DNA of 6,080 nucleotides from Chloroflexota bacterium (GCA_005881995.1 VBHV01000628.1:1-6080); one strand, 5' to 3'. Positions 1 to 5,995 are shown, counted from the first letter of the stretch. Numbers and translations are program-made. The notes: a model not told the origin generated them from the sequence alone.

Positions 1-1072
1 TAGGCGTTCCATATCTCCCGCTGAAGCGCCCTAAAAGGCGGGGAGCGGTGCGATCGAGCGCAGACATGGCGTAGGTGCGGTCAGCGCCAATGACCCAGGT
101 CCCACCACTGGAAGCCAGCGCGAGTACATATCCTATGGCAATCAGCCAGCCCAGGACTTTAGCGACACCAGCAGGAAGCACACCGCTTACACTCAGAAAG
201 GCGCTGAGGAAGCCACCTACATTGGTTAGCTGGCTCTTGGGGAGGGCGAGAACGATGAATGTGAGAAAAACGGCGTATGCGACGACAGCAATTGCGCCCG
301 AACGGATGATTGCACGCGGCACATCACGCTGCGGGTTGTGCATCTCTTCGCCGGCACCGTTCTGCAATTCAAAACCGACGAACTGGAAAATGATTATCGG
401 CAGAATAATGCTTACAATCAGGCTAAAGTTGGAAGGAACCAGGTTGGAGGGGTTGAGGTTCGCGCCTTTGGACTGACCGCTGATAATGAAAGCCAATGCC
501 AGGACCACGAAGAGGGCGAGGAGCGCCAGTTTGACATAGGAGCCAAAGACGGAGAGCCATTTGCCAAACTTCAAGGACAGAATGGCGGACCAGGTGACAC
601 CCCAGATGAAGGCCAGGGCGATGACCAATTCAACAATGGCGTCGACCGTAGTGCTTCCGCCGAAGACGTAAGTCAGGCTGCCGAACCAGAAGAGCTTGAT
701 GGCGGCAATGGCTCCTACTGCCAGCGAACCACCTACCCAGAGCGGGTTGGAAATCCAGTACAGCATCGCGCCCAGGGCGGCATAGATGCGCCCTGCCGCT
801 AACTTGCACCACTCGTACATTCCCCCTTCCTGGGTGAAGGTGCTGCCGATTTCCGCTGTGAGCAGCCCATAGGGCAGCAGAAATGTAATAGCGGCAATCA
901 CCATCCAGGTGAGGGCCTGCTCCCCGTTCGCGGAAAAGGCGCCAAGTGTATCGAGACCGATAAGCGCAGAGACGGTGTAGAAGACCATGTCGAAGTAGTT
1001 GAACTCCTTGCGGAGCTTCTTCTTCTCCTCGAGAGTCGCTTCGGATGTGACTTCACGGATACTAGTATCCAT
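1..1072 (-). CDS. APC-superfamily amino acid permease (C-terminus cut by window edge)
   Basis: Integral membrane transporter, expected to import or exchange an amino acid or related amine across the cytoplasmic membrane; the substrate cannot be read from sequence. The frame is open from ATG 1072 to the left edge, giving 357 residues of a family that usually has about 450-520 and 12 helices. About eight hydrophobic segments are visible, roughly residues 29-48, 54-74, 96-128, 144-166, 172-198, 216-236, 255-278 and 300-328. After a charged, soluble N-terminus (1-25), helix 1 carries the glycine-containing unwound region (ALIGLDTLGAF). Family hallmarks follow: FTQEGGMYEW at 79-88, EEMHNPQRDVPRAI at 242-255 after helix 6, and a loop with ADRTYAMSALDRTAPRLLG at 330-348 ending in RYGTP. 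An AAAGGAGGT site 8 nt upstream fixes the start. It has its own promoter, so it is probably not part of the upstream operon. Family certain, substrate unknown. Confidence 0.93.
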   Translation of the reverse strand, partial: MDTSIREVTSEATLEEKKKLRKEFNYFDMVFYTVSALIGLDTLGAFSANGEQALTWMVIAAITFLLPYGLLTAEIGSTFTQEGGMYEWCKLAAGRIYAALGAMLYWISNPLWVGGSLAVGAIAAIKLFWFGSLTYVFGGSTTVDAIVELVIALAFIWGVTWSAILSLKFGKWLSVFGSYVKLALLALFVVLALAFIISGQSKGANLNPSNLVPSNFSLIVSIILPIIIFQFVGFELQNGAGEEMHNPQRDVPRAIIRSGAIAVVAYAVFLTFIVLALPKSQLTNVGGFLSAFLSVSGVLPAGVAKVLGWLIAIGYVLALASSGGTWVIGADRTYAMSALDRTAPRLLGRFSGRYGTP

Positions 1073-1080
1073 TCGATGGT

Positions 1081-1089
1081 ACCTCCTTT
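1081..1089 (-). promoter_or_regulatory. Shine-Dalgarno site of the permease
   Basis: Read on the minus strand the site is AAAGGAGGT, followed by 8 nt and then ATG at 1072. It is close to a perfect match to the 16S anti-Shine-Dalgarno and settles the start of the permease. Confidence 0.85.
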
Positions 1090-1116
1090 ACGCCATAGGA
1101 GATATGACGTAGTTGG

Positions 1117-1138
1117 TTCAACACGCGTGTATGTTGAA
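1117..1138 (-). repeat. Inverted repeat upstream of the permease start
   Basis: TTCAACA (1117-1123) and TGTTGAA (1132-1138) are perfect 7-base arms. A second perfect palindrome, ACACGCGTGT (1121-1130), is nested in them. In RNA this makes a stem-loop about 28 nt upstream of the Shine-Dalgarno site; in DNA it looks like an operator. No T-rich tract follows, so it is not a terminator. Confidence 0.5.
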
Positions 1139-1224
1139 AGGTGTAGTGGCTAAAAAATAATGATTACAACGAACGCTGGCGGTTTATCGAAGAATGGAAG
1201 TGCAACGATTTGTTGTAGAGAGTA

Positions 1225-1241
1225 AACCACCTCCTTTGGTT
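1225..1241 (-). repeat. Small hairpin presenting an orphan Shine-Dalgarno sequence in its loop
   Basis: AACCA (1225-1229) and TGGTT (1237-1241) flank a 7-base loop. On the minus strand the element contains AAAGGAGGTG (1237-1228), a perfect 10-base complement to the usual 16S 3' end, yet no ATG, GTG or TTG follows at normal spacing. It sits in the middle of the permease leader, about 155 nt before the gene. Confidence 0.45.
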
Positions 1242-1270
1242 GCGCTAGTAGATGGTAAATATAAGCAGTG

Positions 1271-1290
1271 AGAGATGAGCAGGCATCTCT
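1271..1290 (-). repeat. Inverted repeat at the start of the permease leader
   Basis: AGAGATG (1271-1277) and CATCTCT (1284-1290) are perfect 7-base arms around 6 bases. The repeat starts about 12 nt downstream of the -10 box, so it would form a stem-loop at the very 5' end of the transcript, or serve as a repressor operator just downstream of the start point. The sequence does not decide between these. Confidence 0.5.
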
Positions 1291-1302
1291 ATCTTGTGCG
1301 AT

Positions 1303-1330
1303 AGTATACCATATAACAGGACAATTTCAA
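1303..1330 (-). promoter_or_regulatory. Sigma-70/sigma-A type promoter for the permease
   Basis: On the minus strand a -35 box TTGAAA (1330-1325) is separated by 16 nt from a -10 box TATACT (1308-1303). Transcription would begin near 1296 and leave a leader of about 220 nt before the permease ATG. The boxes lie 32 nt or more downstream of the DUF212 stop codon, which suggests the permease is transcribed independently. Seen by eye; the start point is inferred. Confidence 0.65.
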
Positions 1331-1362
1331 CATGTATGCATGAGATACATAAGATGGAAGGA

Positions 1363-1806
1363 TTAACCGGTGATAATTAAGCCAATGCCCACACCAAGCA
1401 GGCCGCCGACGATGACCTGGGTGGGGGTATGGCCGATAAGTTCGCGGAGGCGTTTTTCGGCGAAGGGCTTGCCCTGGAAGGCCTCGTCGATCATCTGGTT
1501 GAGGATGCGCGCCTGGAGGCTGACGGCGCGGCGGACTCCAGCTGCGTCGTACATGACTATCGCGGCAAGGACAAAAGCTATGGCAAAGGCAGCGGAGTCA
1601 ATACCGCTCAGGCGGCCAGTGGCGGTGGCAAGGCTGGATACGAGGGCGGAATGCGAGCTGGGCATGCCACCGGAAGATACCAGGCGATTGAATCTGAGCT
1701 TGCGGTAGCGTATCAGTTCGTAGATGGTTTTTGAGATTTGTGCGACTGCCCAGGCTACAAATGCCGCGATAAGCACGCGATTATCCAGGATTGTTTTCAT
1801 AGACAA
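1363..1806 (-). CDS. Divergent PAP2 family membrane protein (DUF212, YuiD-like)
   Basis: Small membrane protein of the YuiD/DUF212 family, distantly related to the type 2 phosphatidic acid phosphatase superfamily; its substrate and role are unknown. At 147 residues it is near the family's usual length. Several hydrophobic segments alternate with conserved loops. SGGMPSSHSALVSS (45-58) corresponds to the PAP2 PSGH-type motif. MYDAAGVRRAV (85-95), SLQARILNQM (96-105) and LIGHTPTQVIVGG (123-135, with H126) are the other DUF212 signatures. Two starts are possible: TTG at 1806, 8 nt after an AAGGA that overlaps the xseB stop, and ATG at 1800, 14 nt after it. Spacing favours TTG and codon type favours ATG; the outer one is given. 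It follows xseB by 11 nt and is probably the last gene of the operon. Confidence 0.9.
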   Translation of the reverse strand: MSMKTILDNRVLIAAFVAWAVAQISKTIYELIRYRKLRFNRLVSSGGMPSSHSALVSSLATATGRLSGIDSAAFAIAFVLAAIVMYDAAGVRRAVSLQARILNQMIDEAFQGKPFAEKRLRELIGHTPTQVIVGGLLGVGIGLIITG

Positions 1807-1814
1807 TTATTATG

Positions 1815-1820
1815 TCCTTA
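1815..1820 (-). promoter_or_regulatory. Shine-Dalgarno site of the DUF212 gene, overlapping the xseB stop
   Basis: Minus-strand TAAGGA: its TAA is the xseB stop codon and its AAGGA is the ribosome site. The spacer is 8 nt to TTG 1806 and 14 nt to ATG 1800, so it bears on the start choice. The overlap suggests translational coupling to xseB. Confidence 0.5.
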
Positions 1821-2036
1821 TTCAAATGGTACTGTCTCAAGCTCTCCTGATTCCTGTACACGTAGCTGCTGGACGCGAAGTTCCGCTTGTTGTAACAGGT
1901 CGTGACAATGTTTGGCTAATTTCATGCCTTCTTCGTAATAATGCAGCGCGCGTTCGAGCGGCATGCGTCCATCTTGTAGGGCTGCTACGGCTGCCTCAAG
2001 CTGCGCGAAGGCTTCTTCGAATGATAATGTTTCCAT
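1818..2036 (-). CDS. xseB: Exodeoxyribonuclease VII small subunit
   Basis: Small, all-helical subunit of exonuclease VII, which joins several copies of itself to one XseA subunit to degrade single-stranded DNA in both directions, in the cytoplasm. The 72-residue protein is full length for the family (about 70-85). It shows the family pattern: LSFEEAFAQLEAAVAALQDG (residues 4-23), a Leu-Glu-rich first helix, then PLERALHYYEEGMKLAKHCH (26-45) and a last helix with the AE..V..L pattern (AELRVQQL, 51-58). ATG 2036 is preceded by a purine-rich AAGGAAGGGG about 10 nt upstream. It lies 61 bp after xseA, the usual xseA-xseB order, and its stop codon overlaps the ribosome site of the next gene. The identification is secure. 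Confidence 0.95.
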   Translation of the reverse strand: METLSFEEAFAQLEAAVAALQDGRMPLERALHYYEEGMKLAKHCHDLLQQAELRVQQLRVQESGELETVPFE

Positions 2037-2097
2037 ACGCGATAACCCCTTCCTTCATAGTATGGGTCTCCAACCCCAGGATTATTTGAGAGCACTT
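2037..2097 (-). other. xseA-xseB intergenic spacer
   Basis: This 61-bp gap is the longest inside the operon. It contains a purine-rich Shine-Dalgarno region (AAGGAAGGGG on the minus strand, 2055-2046) and a weak GGGT/ACCC hairpin with a 5-base loop, but no T-tract. I see no promoter or terminator; the space mainly seems to serve translation of xseB. Confidence 0.5.
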
Positions 2098-3315
2098 TTA
2101 AGCATCCTGCTTAACCGTTGCTTGTATCTGTCCATCTGTTACCTGTATGGTGAGTTCGTCACCTGGTTGGACGTGTTGGATGCTGGTGACAATATGTTGA
2201 TCGGCTGTACGTCGAACGACGGCGTATCCGCGGGCGATGGTCAGCAAAGGGCTGAGTGAGTGTAAACCCAGAGATGCCCCGTTCAGGCGTTCGCCTCGCA
2301 GGGAAAGATGATGCTCGATGCGCGTCTGCAAGAGCGCAGTTGTATCATCCAGTCGCTGATGGAGGCGTTCAAGCTGCATTTGTGGGCTGAAACGCTGTAA
2401 GTCGCGTTTCGCCTGGTCGAGATCCTCGCGTTTGTCTATGAAATAGGTCTCCATGAGCGTGGTCAGGGCATATTGATACGCCTGTATCCTGACTTGCCAA
2501 TCGGCGATATCCGGGACGGCGGCGGTAGCGGCGGCGGTTGGAGTGGAGGCGCGATGGTCTGCCACAAAATCCGCAATGGTGAAGTCGGTTTCATGGCCGA
2601 CGCCGCTGATGACGGGAATGCGGGATCGGGCAATGGCACGCGCTACGACCTCTTCGTTAAATGCCCAGAGTTCTTCGATGGAACCGCCACCGCGCCCAAC
2701 GATGATGACCTCGGCTTCACCATGTTGATTCAGGAGATCAAGGGCGTTGGCGATGGCGAGCGGAGCTTCCACGCCCTGCACAGATGTTGGCGAGAGGATA
2801 ACGCTTGCCAGGGGATAACGAGTGCGCAGCACGCGCAACATATCGCGCAGGGCGGCTGCCTGCGGAGAGGTGACAATACCAATTACAGCGGGCTGCGCCG
2901 GAAGTGGACGTTTACGTTCCTCGTCAAACAATCCCTCGGCCGCTAAGCGCTCTTTAAGCTGCTCGAAACGCAGGTAAAGCGCGCCGTCACCGATAGGCTC
3001 AATGCGCTCAACGTACAATTGCAGTTTGCCATCCCGTTCGTAGAGCGAGATATGACCATTGGCGGCGATTGCCATGCCGTCACGCAGGTCGGGGGCGGAT
3101 GAACGGAGACGGGCATGTTTGAAGAAGACACAGGGCAACTGGGCTTCGGCGTCTTTGAGGGTAAAATAGCAATGGCCGGAGCCATAGGTTCTACAGCCGG
3201 AGATTTCGCCGCGCACCCAGACATCCTGCAAGATTTCGTCTGAATCCAGCATCTCTTTCATATAACGAGAGACCTGAGTCACGCTCATTATTGATGGAGC
3301 ATCGAGAAATAGCAT
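2098..3315 (-). CDS. xseA: Exodeoxyribonuclease VII large subunit
   Basis: Catalytic subunit of exonuclease VII, a metal-independent nuclease that degrades single-stranded DNA to oligonucleotides and acts in repair. At 405 residues it is within the family range, slightly shorter than the E. coli protein. An N-terminal OB-fold (about 11-107) includes VRGEISG (34-40) and SGHCYFTLKD (46-55). The catalytic domain begins near 125, with GIVTSPQAAALRDM (146-159). The core motifs are GRGGGSIEELWAFNEE (207-222), ISGVGHETDFTIADF (236-250) and ADHRASTPTAAA (252-263). A helical, coiled-coil-like section (about 265-345) is followed by the conserved LSPLLTIARGYAVV (354-367). ATG 3315 overlaps the accB stop as TAATG, with GAGGGAG a few bases upstream, which favours it over the in-frame ATG at 3288. 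All the usual motifs are present, so an active enzyme is expected together with XseB. Confidence 0.97.
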   Translation of the reverse strand: MLFLDAPSIMSVTQVSRYMKEMLDSDEILQDVWVRGEISGCRTYGSGHCYFTLKDAEAQLPCVFFKHARLRSSAPDLRDGMAIAANGHISLYERDGKLQLYVERIEPIGDGALYLRFEQLKERLAAEGLFDEERKRPLPAQPAVIGIVTSPQAAALRDMLRVLRTRYPLASVILSPTSVQGVEAPLAIANALDLLNQHGEAEVIIVGRGGGSIEELWAFNEEVVARAIARSRIPVISGVGHETDFTIADFVADHRASTPTAAATAAVPDIADWQVRIQAYQYALTTLMETYFIDKREDLDQAKRDLQRFSPQMQLERLHQRLDDTTALLQTRIEHHLSLRGERLNGASLGLHSLSPLLTIARGYAVVRRTADQHIVTSIQHVQPGDELTIQVTDGQIQATVKQDA

Positions 3316-3848
3316 TATGCTCCCTCTGCGCTCTCAATGGTCATGAGAACCTGACCATACTCTACCGGCTGCCCATCGTGTACGAGGACGTCAACCACAC
3401 GCCCTGCTACGCTTGTTTCCACCTCGTTGAGGACGTTGAGGGACTCGATGGTTCCAACGAGCTGGCCTACTTTGACGCGATCACCGACAGCGACTAAGGC
3501 TCCTCCTCGTGGCTTGGCCCATACATGGAACGTGCCGACTAAGGGCGCCAGGACTTTGTGTTCCGTTGATGGCGGCGTGGGAGATGGGGTAGGTGTTGGC
3601 GCTGATACGGCGGTGAAACTTACTGCCTGAGACTCGCCGGGTTGATTGTGTGTCTCTGGCGCTTTGACTTTACGCAGCACCAGGTGTATACCCTCGGCAG
3701 CGCGTTTCAGCTCTAACTCAGATACATCGCTGCGATCAAGAGCCTGTACGAGGCGCTGCAACTGCTCGATACTAATGACAGGAGCGGGAGCATCGACTTC
3801 AGAGGAATGCTCCAGTTCTTTCGGAATATTGAGTCCGTTTCCATCCAT
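3315..3848 (-). CDS. accB: AccB-like biotin carboxyl carrier protein homologue lacking the biotinylated lysine
   Basis: By architecture this is the BCCP subunit of acetyl-CoA carboxylase, which normally carries carboxybiotin between the biotin carboxylase and the carboxyltransferase in fatty acid synthesis. From the N-terminus: a helical region with SIEQLQRLVQALDRSDVSEL (26-45), a Pro/Thr-rich linker (about 83-95), then a biotinyl domain opening with LAPLVGTF (100-107). A thumb-like insert (WAKPRGGAL, 110-118) marks it as AccB rather than a lipoyl or glycine-cleavage protein. The hairpin that should read E-A-M-K-M reads ESLNV (135-139): the biotin-accepting lysine is Asn138 (codon AAC, minus strand 3437-3435), with no lysine nearby. 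It should not be biotinylated, so a structural or regulatory role is inferred. GGAGG abuts ATG 3854 but lies 6 nt from ATG 3848, which is therefore preferred (177 residues). The gene sits between efp and xseA; accC is absent. Confidence 0.85.
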   Translation of the reverse strand: MDGNGLNIPKELEHSSEVDAPAPVISIEQLQRLVQALDRSDVSELELKRAAEGIHLVLRKVKAPETHNQPGESQAVSFTAVSAPTPTPSPTPPSTEHKVLAPLVGTFHVWAKPRGGALVAVGDRVKVGQLVGTIESLNVLNEVETSVAGRVVDVLVHDGQPVEYGQVLMTIESAEGA

Positions 3849-3854
3849 GCTCAT

Positions 3855-3859
3855 CCTCC
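3855..3859 (-). promoter_or_regulatory. Shine-Dalgarno site deciding the accB start
   Basis: GGAGG on the minus strand directly follows the efp stop codon TAG. It touches ATG 3854 with no spacer but stands 6 nt from ATG 3848, so the second ATG is the likelier start. Confidence 0.6.
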
Positions 3860-4417
3860 CTAGGCGCGCTCGACATACCCACCAGTGGTGGTACTGACGC
3901 GAATCATATCTCCAGTCGAGATGAAAAGCGGGACCTGCACCACCAGGCCTGTCTCGGTTGTGGCAGGTTTGGTACCGCCTGTCGCGGTATCTCCCTTAAA
4001 GCCAGGCTCGGTATAGTCCACGCGCAGTACGATTTTTTCGGGAGGCTCGACAGATATCGGTTCGCCATCCAGGAGGATCAGGTCCAATTCCAGGTTGTCG
4101 ATCAGGTAATTTTTGGTATCGCCGAGTTGCCCGCCGGTCAAAATAATATCATCGTAGGTGTTCATGTCCATGAAATGATACTGATCGCCATCCTGGTACT
4201 GATACGTGACGGTGCTGCGGTCAAGGGTGATGCGCTTAAATTTGTCGCCGGCGTCGCAGGTGCGATCAAAGGTTGCGCCGGTGCGCAGGTTGCGTAGCTT
4301 GAGACGGACGATGGCGCCGCCGCGCCCCATTTTCACATGTTGCCAGTCGAGCACGCTGCAGGGCTGCCCTTCAAATTCGAAGGTTGCGCCTTTTTTGAAT
4401 TCCCCTGTCGATATCAT
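3860..4417 (-). CDS. efp: Translation elongation factor P
   Basis: EF-P binds between the P and E sites of ribosomes stalled on polyproline stretches and stimulates peptide bond formation. The 185-residue protein is full length, with three beta-barrel domains: a KOW-like domain I (about 1-63), an OB domain II (about 66-127) and domain III (about 130-185). VRLKLRNLRTGATFDRT (37-53), FMDMNTYD (82-89) and the C-terminal GDTATGGTKPATTETG (142-157) with VQVPLFISTGD are typical of the family. The domain I tip, which reaches the peptidyl-transferase centre, is HVKMGRGG, placing Arg32 where E. coli has its modified lysine and replacing the common PGK with MGR. ATG 4417 has AAAGGAG 8 nt upstream, overlapping the stop codon of the peptidase gene. 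The pairing of pepP and efp is common in bacteria and fits a shared link to proline-containing peptides. Confidence 0.97.
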   Translation of the reverse strand: MISTGEFKKGATFEFEGQPCSVLDWQHVKMGRGGAIVRLKLRNLRTGATFDRTCDAGDKFKRITLDRSTVTYQYQDGDQYHFMDMNTYDDIILTGGQLGDTKNYLIDNLELDLILLDGEPISVEPPEKIVLRVDYTEPGFKGDTATGGTKPATTETGLVVQVPLFISTGDMIRVSTTTGGYVERA

Positions 4418-4425
4418 TGGAACTA

Positions 4426-4433
4426 CTCCTTTA
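4426..4433 (-). promoter_or_regulatory. Shine-Dalgarno site of efp, overlapping the upstream stop codon
   Basis: Minus-strand TAAAGGAG includes the TAA stop of the peptidase gene and stands 8 nt before the efp ATG. This arrangement favours re-initiation by ribosomes finishing the upstream gene. Confidence 0.75.
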
Positions 4434-5534
4434 TTCCTGAATCACCAGATTTTTTGGTGATTGTGTTAGTACTTCGCAGCCGTTTTCTGTTACCAGCACA
4501 CAATCCTCGATGCGTAAACCTGTCCAGCCGGGGATATAGACGCCCGGCTCGACGGTGACGACGGAGCCCGCGGGAAGGATCATGTCATCGGGTGCACGTT
4601 TTGAAAGTGTTGGGGCTTCGTGGATCTGTAAACCAACGCCGTGACCAGTGCTATGGATGTAATACTCTCCCAGGCCTGCCGCTTCCAGTACATCGCGAGC
4701 CAGGGCGTCAGCTTCTTTGCCGGTTATGCCAGCGCGGATGCCTGCTTCACAGGTCTCTAGAGCTTTGAGTACGGCATTATAGATCTCCAGCATGCGTGGT
4801 TCGGCGGGTTCACCCAGGCAGATGGTGCGCGTCATGTCGGCGCAGTAGCCCTGGTAGCGCGCGCCCATGTCGATGGTGATGAGTTCGCCGCGCTGGATAC
4901 GTCGCTGTCCAGGATGCGCGTGAGGCATTGAGCCGTGTGGACCTGATGCTACGATGGGTTCAAAAGAGGGGCCATCGGCGCCCAGTTCGACCATGTAGCG
5001 TAGGATTTCCCATTCGATTTCTTTTTCGGTCATACCAGGTTCTACCCAACGGCAAATATAGGCGAAGGTCTGGTCGGTAATGGCGATGGCCCGTTTCAGC
5101 AACTCTACTTCAGGGGGCTGCTTGACTATACGAAGAGTGCTGACGAAACTCTCTTCAAATGATTGGAGGGTGAAGACATTCTGTCCTGCTGCATAGAGCT
5201 TCTCAAATTCAGCAACGGTCATAGCGTCTGCTTCAAAGCCGATTTTCTTCCAACCATTCTCCCTGGCGACGTCTACGATGACCGGCATATATTCACGCGC
5301 CTCTGGTACAATCACCTGCCAGCCGGTAGCTTCTTTCTCGGCAACTTCTTTATAGAGCGGGTTGGTGAATAATAGCTGCTGCTGTTGTCCAACCAGCAGC
5401 ATGCCCGCGCCCTCGTCGTCGTCGTTGAGCCATCCGCTCAGATATGAACGATTTTGGGGTTGTGTGACCAGGAAGGCATCCAGCCCTTGTGAGGCGAGCC
5501 ATGTACGAAGCTGGGTGAGGGGTTGTGAACTCAT
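4431..5534 (-). CDS. M24B family metallopeptidase, probable Xaa-Pro aminopeptidase
   Basis: Cytoplasmic dinuclear-metal peptidase that removes an N-terminal residue preceding proline (Xaa-Pro aminopeptidase or Xaa-Pro dipeptidase type). The 367 residues fit the short, Bacillus YqhT-like class. A creatinase-type N-terminal domain (about 6-138) includes NRSYLSGW (28-35). The pita-bread catalytic domain (about 145-360) has the complete metal set: Asp222 in ITIDMGAR, Asp233 in ADMTRT, His298 in STGHGVGL, Glu329 in VEPGVY and Glu343 in RIED. The accessory histidines are His205 (MPHAHPG) and His305 (IHEAP). No signal peptide is visible. ATG 5534 overlaps the aroQ stop as ATGA, with GAAGGT 5 nt upstream, indicating coupled translation. 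Aminopeptidase or dipeptidase specificity cannot be decided from sequence; the efp neighbour and the length suggest aminopeptidase. Confidence 0.93.
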   Translation of the reverse strand: MSSQPLTQLRTWLASQGLDAFLVTQPQNRSYLSGWLNDDDEGAGMLLVGQQQQLLFTNPLYKEVAEKEATGWQVIVPEAREYMPVIVDVARENGWKKIGFEADAMTVAEFEKLYAAGQNVFTLQSFEESFVSTLRIVKQPPEVELLKRAIAITDQTFAYICRWVEPGMTEKEIEWEILRYMVELGADGPSFEPIVASGPHGSMPHAHPGQRRIQRGELITIDMGARYQGYCADMTRTICLGEPAEPRMLEIYNAVLKALETCEAGIRAGITGKEADALARDVLEAAGLGEYYIHSTGHGVGLQIHEAPTLSKRAPDDMILPAGSVVTVEPGVYIPGWTGLRIEDCVLVTENGCEVLTQSPKNLVIQE

Positions 5535-5995
5535 GCATTACCTTCTTTAGCGTTTTGTTGTTCGCGCACGAGTTCGACCAGTCCTTCTAATGCGAGCAGG
5601 TAGCCGCGCCAGCCCAGGCCAACGATGTGGCCCCGGCAGACCGGTGCAAGCATGGAATGGTGTCGAAAGGGTTCACGCGCGTAAATATTGCTCAGGTGTA
5701 CTTCGATAACCGGTGTTTTCACTGCCGCCAGCGCGTCGCGCAGCGCAATGGAGTAGTGCGTGAGCGGGCCTGGGTTGATGATGATACCATCGGCTTTCTC
5801 CGCGTGCTGCTGGAGGTAGTCGATGATGGCTCCTTCGTGGTTCGATTGGAAGCTTTCTACGGTCGCGTCCAGTTCGGCTCCACGTTTTTGTAGCGTGCTA
5901 TGAATCTGGGACAGGGTGACGGTGCCATAGATGGCAGGCTCGCGTGTTCCAAGCGTGTTGAGATTCGGTCCGTTGATCATCAGAATGTTTAACAT
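5531..5995 (-). CDS. aroQ: Type II 3-dehydroquinate dehydratase
   Basis: Catalyses the reversible dehydration of 3-dehydroquinate to 3-dehydroshikimate, the third step of the shikimate pathway to aromatic amino acids, as a cytoplasmic dodecamer. At 154 residues it is full length (family about 140-160). The flavodoxin-like fold begins [20 protein letters not shown] (1-20). Active-site residues visible are Asn11, Arg18 and catalytic Tyr23 (AIYG) on the flexible lid, FQSNHEG (49-55), Asn74 and His80 in NPGPLTHYS, catalytic His100 in EVHLSN, and Arg111. The NPG motif is followed by Pro-Leu rather than the common Ala-Tyr, a conservative-looking variation. ATG 5995 has no clear Shine-Dalgarno in the preceding bases, unlike the other genes here, and no better in-frame start lies upstream. 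It is the first visible gene of the operon. Confidence 0.96.
   Translation of the reverse strand: MLNILMINGPNLNTLGTREPAIYGTVTLSQIHSTLQKRGAELDATVESFQSNHEGAIIDYLQQHAEKADGIIINPGPLTHYSIALRDALAAVKTPVIEVHLSNIYAREPFRHHSMLAPVCRGHIVGLGWRGYLLALEGLVELVREQQNAKEGNA

Larger units (their letters stand above)
1073..1362. other. Intergenic control region between the DUF212 gene and the permease
   Basis: This is the only substantial non-coding stretch inside the window. It holds the permease promoter, its roughly 220-nt leader with three inverted repeats, an orphan Shine-Dalgarno sequence, and one more short inverted repeat, ATGTAT/ATACAT (1332-1337 and 1345-1350), just upstream of the -35 box. I found no T-box consensus, no tRNA, and no GC-rich stem followed by a T-tract to end the upstream operon. 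Confidence 0.7.

Noticed and set aside
75..802. Two overlapping plus-strand open frames opposite the permease
   Set aside because: They are low-complexity shadows lying antisense to a frame with clear APC permease motifs, and their translations resemble no family I know.
1152..1216. Attenuator: ACAACGAA/TTTGTTGT arms (1166-1173 and 1209-1216) followed on the minus strand by six T residues
   Set aside because: The arms have a mismatch, enclose about 35 bases, are AT-rich, and are separated from the T-tract by several bases. This is too weak to call a terminator.
1073..1296. T-box riboswitch upstream of the amino acid permease
   Set aside because: A long structured leader before an amino acid transporter invites the idea, but I find no T-box consensus (a GGUGGNACCGCG-like stretch) and no terminator/antiterminator pair.
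1332..1350. Terminator for the operon after the DUF212 gene (ATGTAT/ATACAT hairpin)
   Set aside because: The stem is only 6 A/T-rich pairs with no T-tract; it is equally compatible with an operator near the -35 box.
2067..2082. Terminator between xseA and xseB
   Set aside because: A 4-bp GGGT/ACCC stem without a T-tract is not convincing, and the two subunits are normally co-expressed.
2473..2946. 157-codon plus-strand open frame opposite xseA
   Set aside because: It is antisense to the conserved XseA catalytic core, is Gly/Asp-rich as reverse-complement shadows often are, and has no recognisable domain.
3315..3848. accB as a decaying pseudogene
   Set aside because: The frame is intact, the fold-defining residues are preserved, it has a good ribosome site, and it is coupled to xseA. 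Only the attachment motif has diverged, which points to altered function rather than decay.
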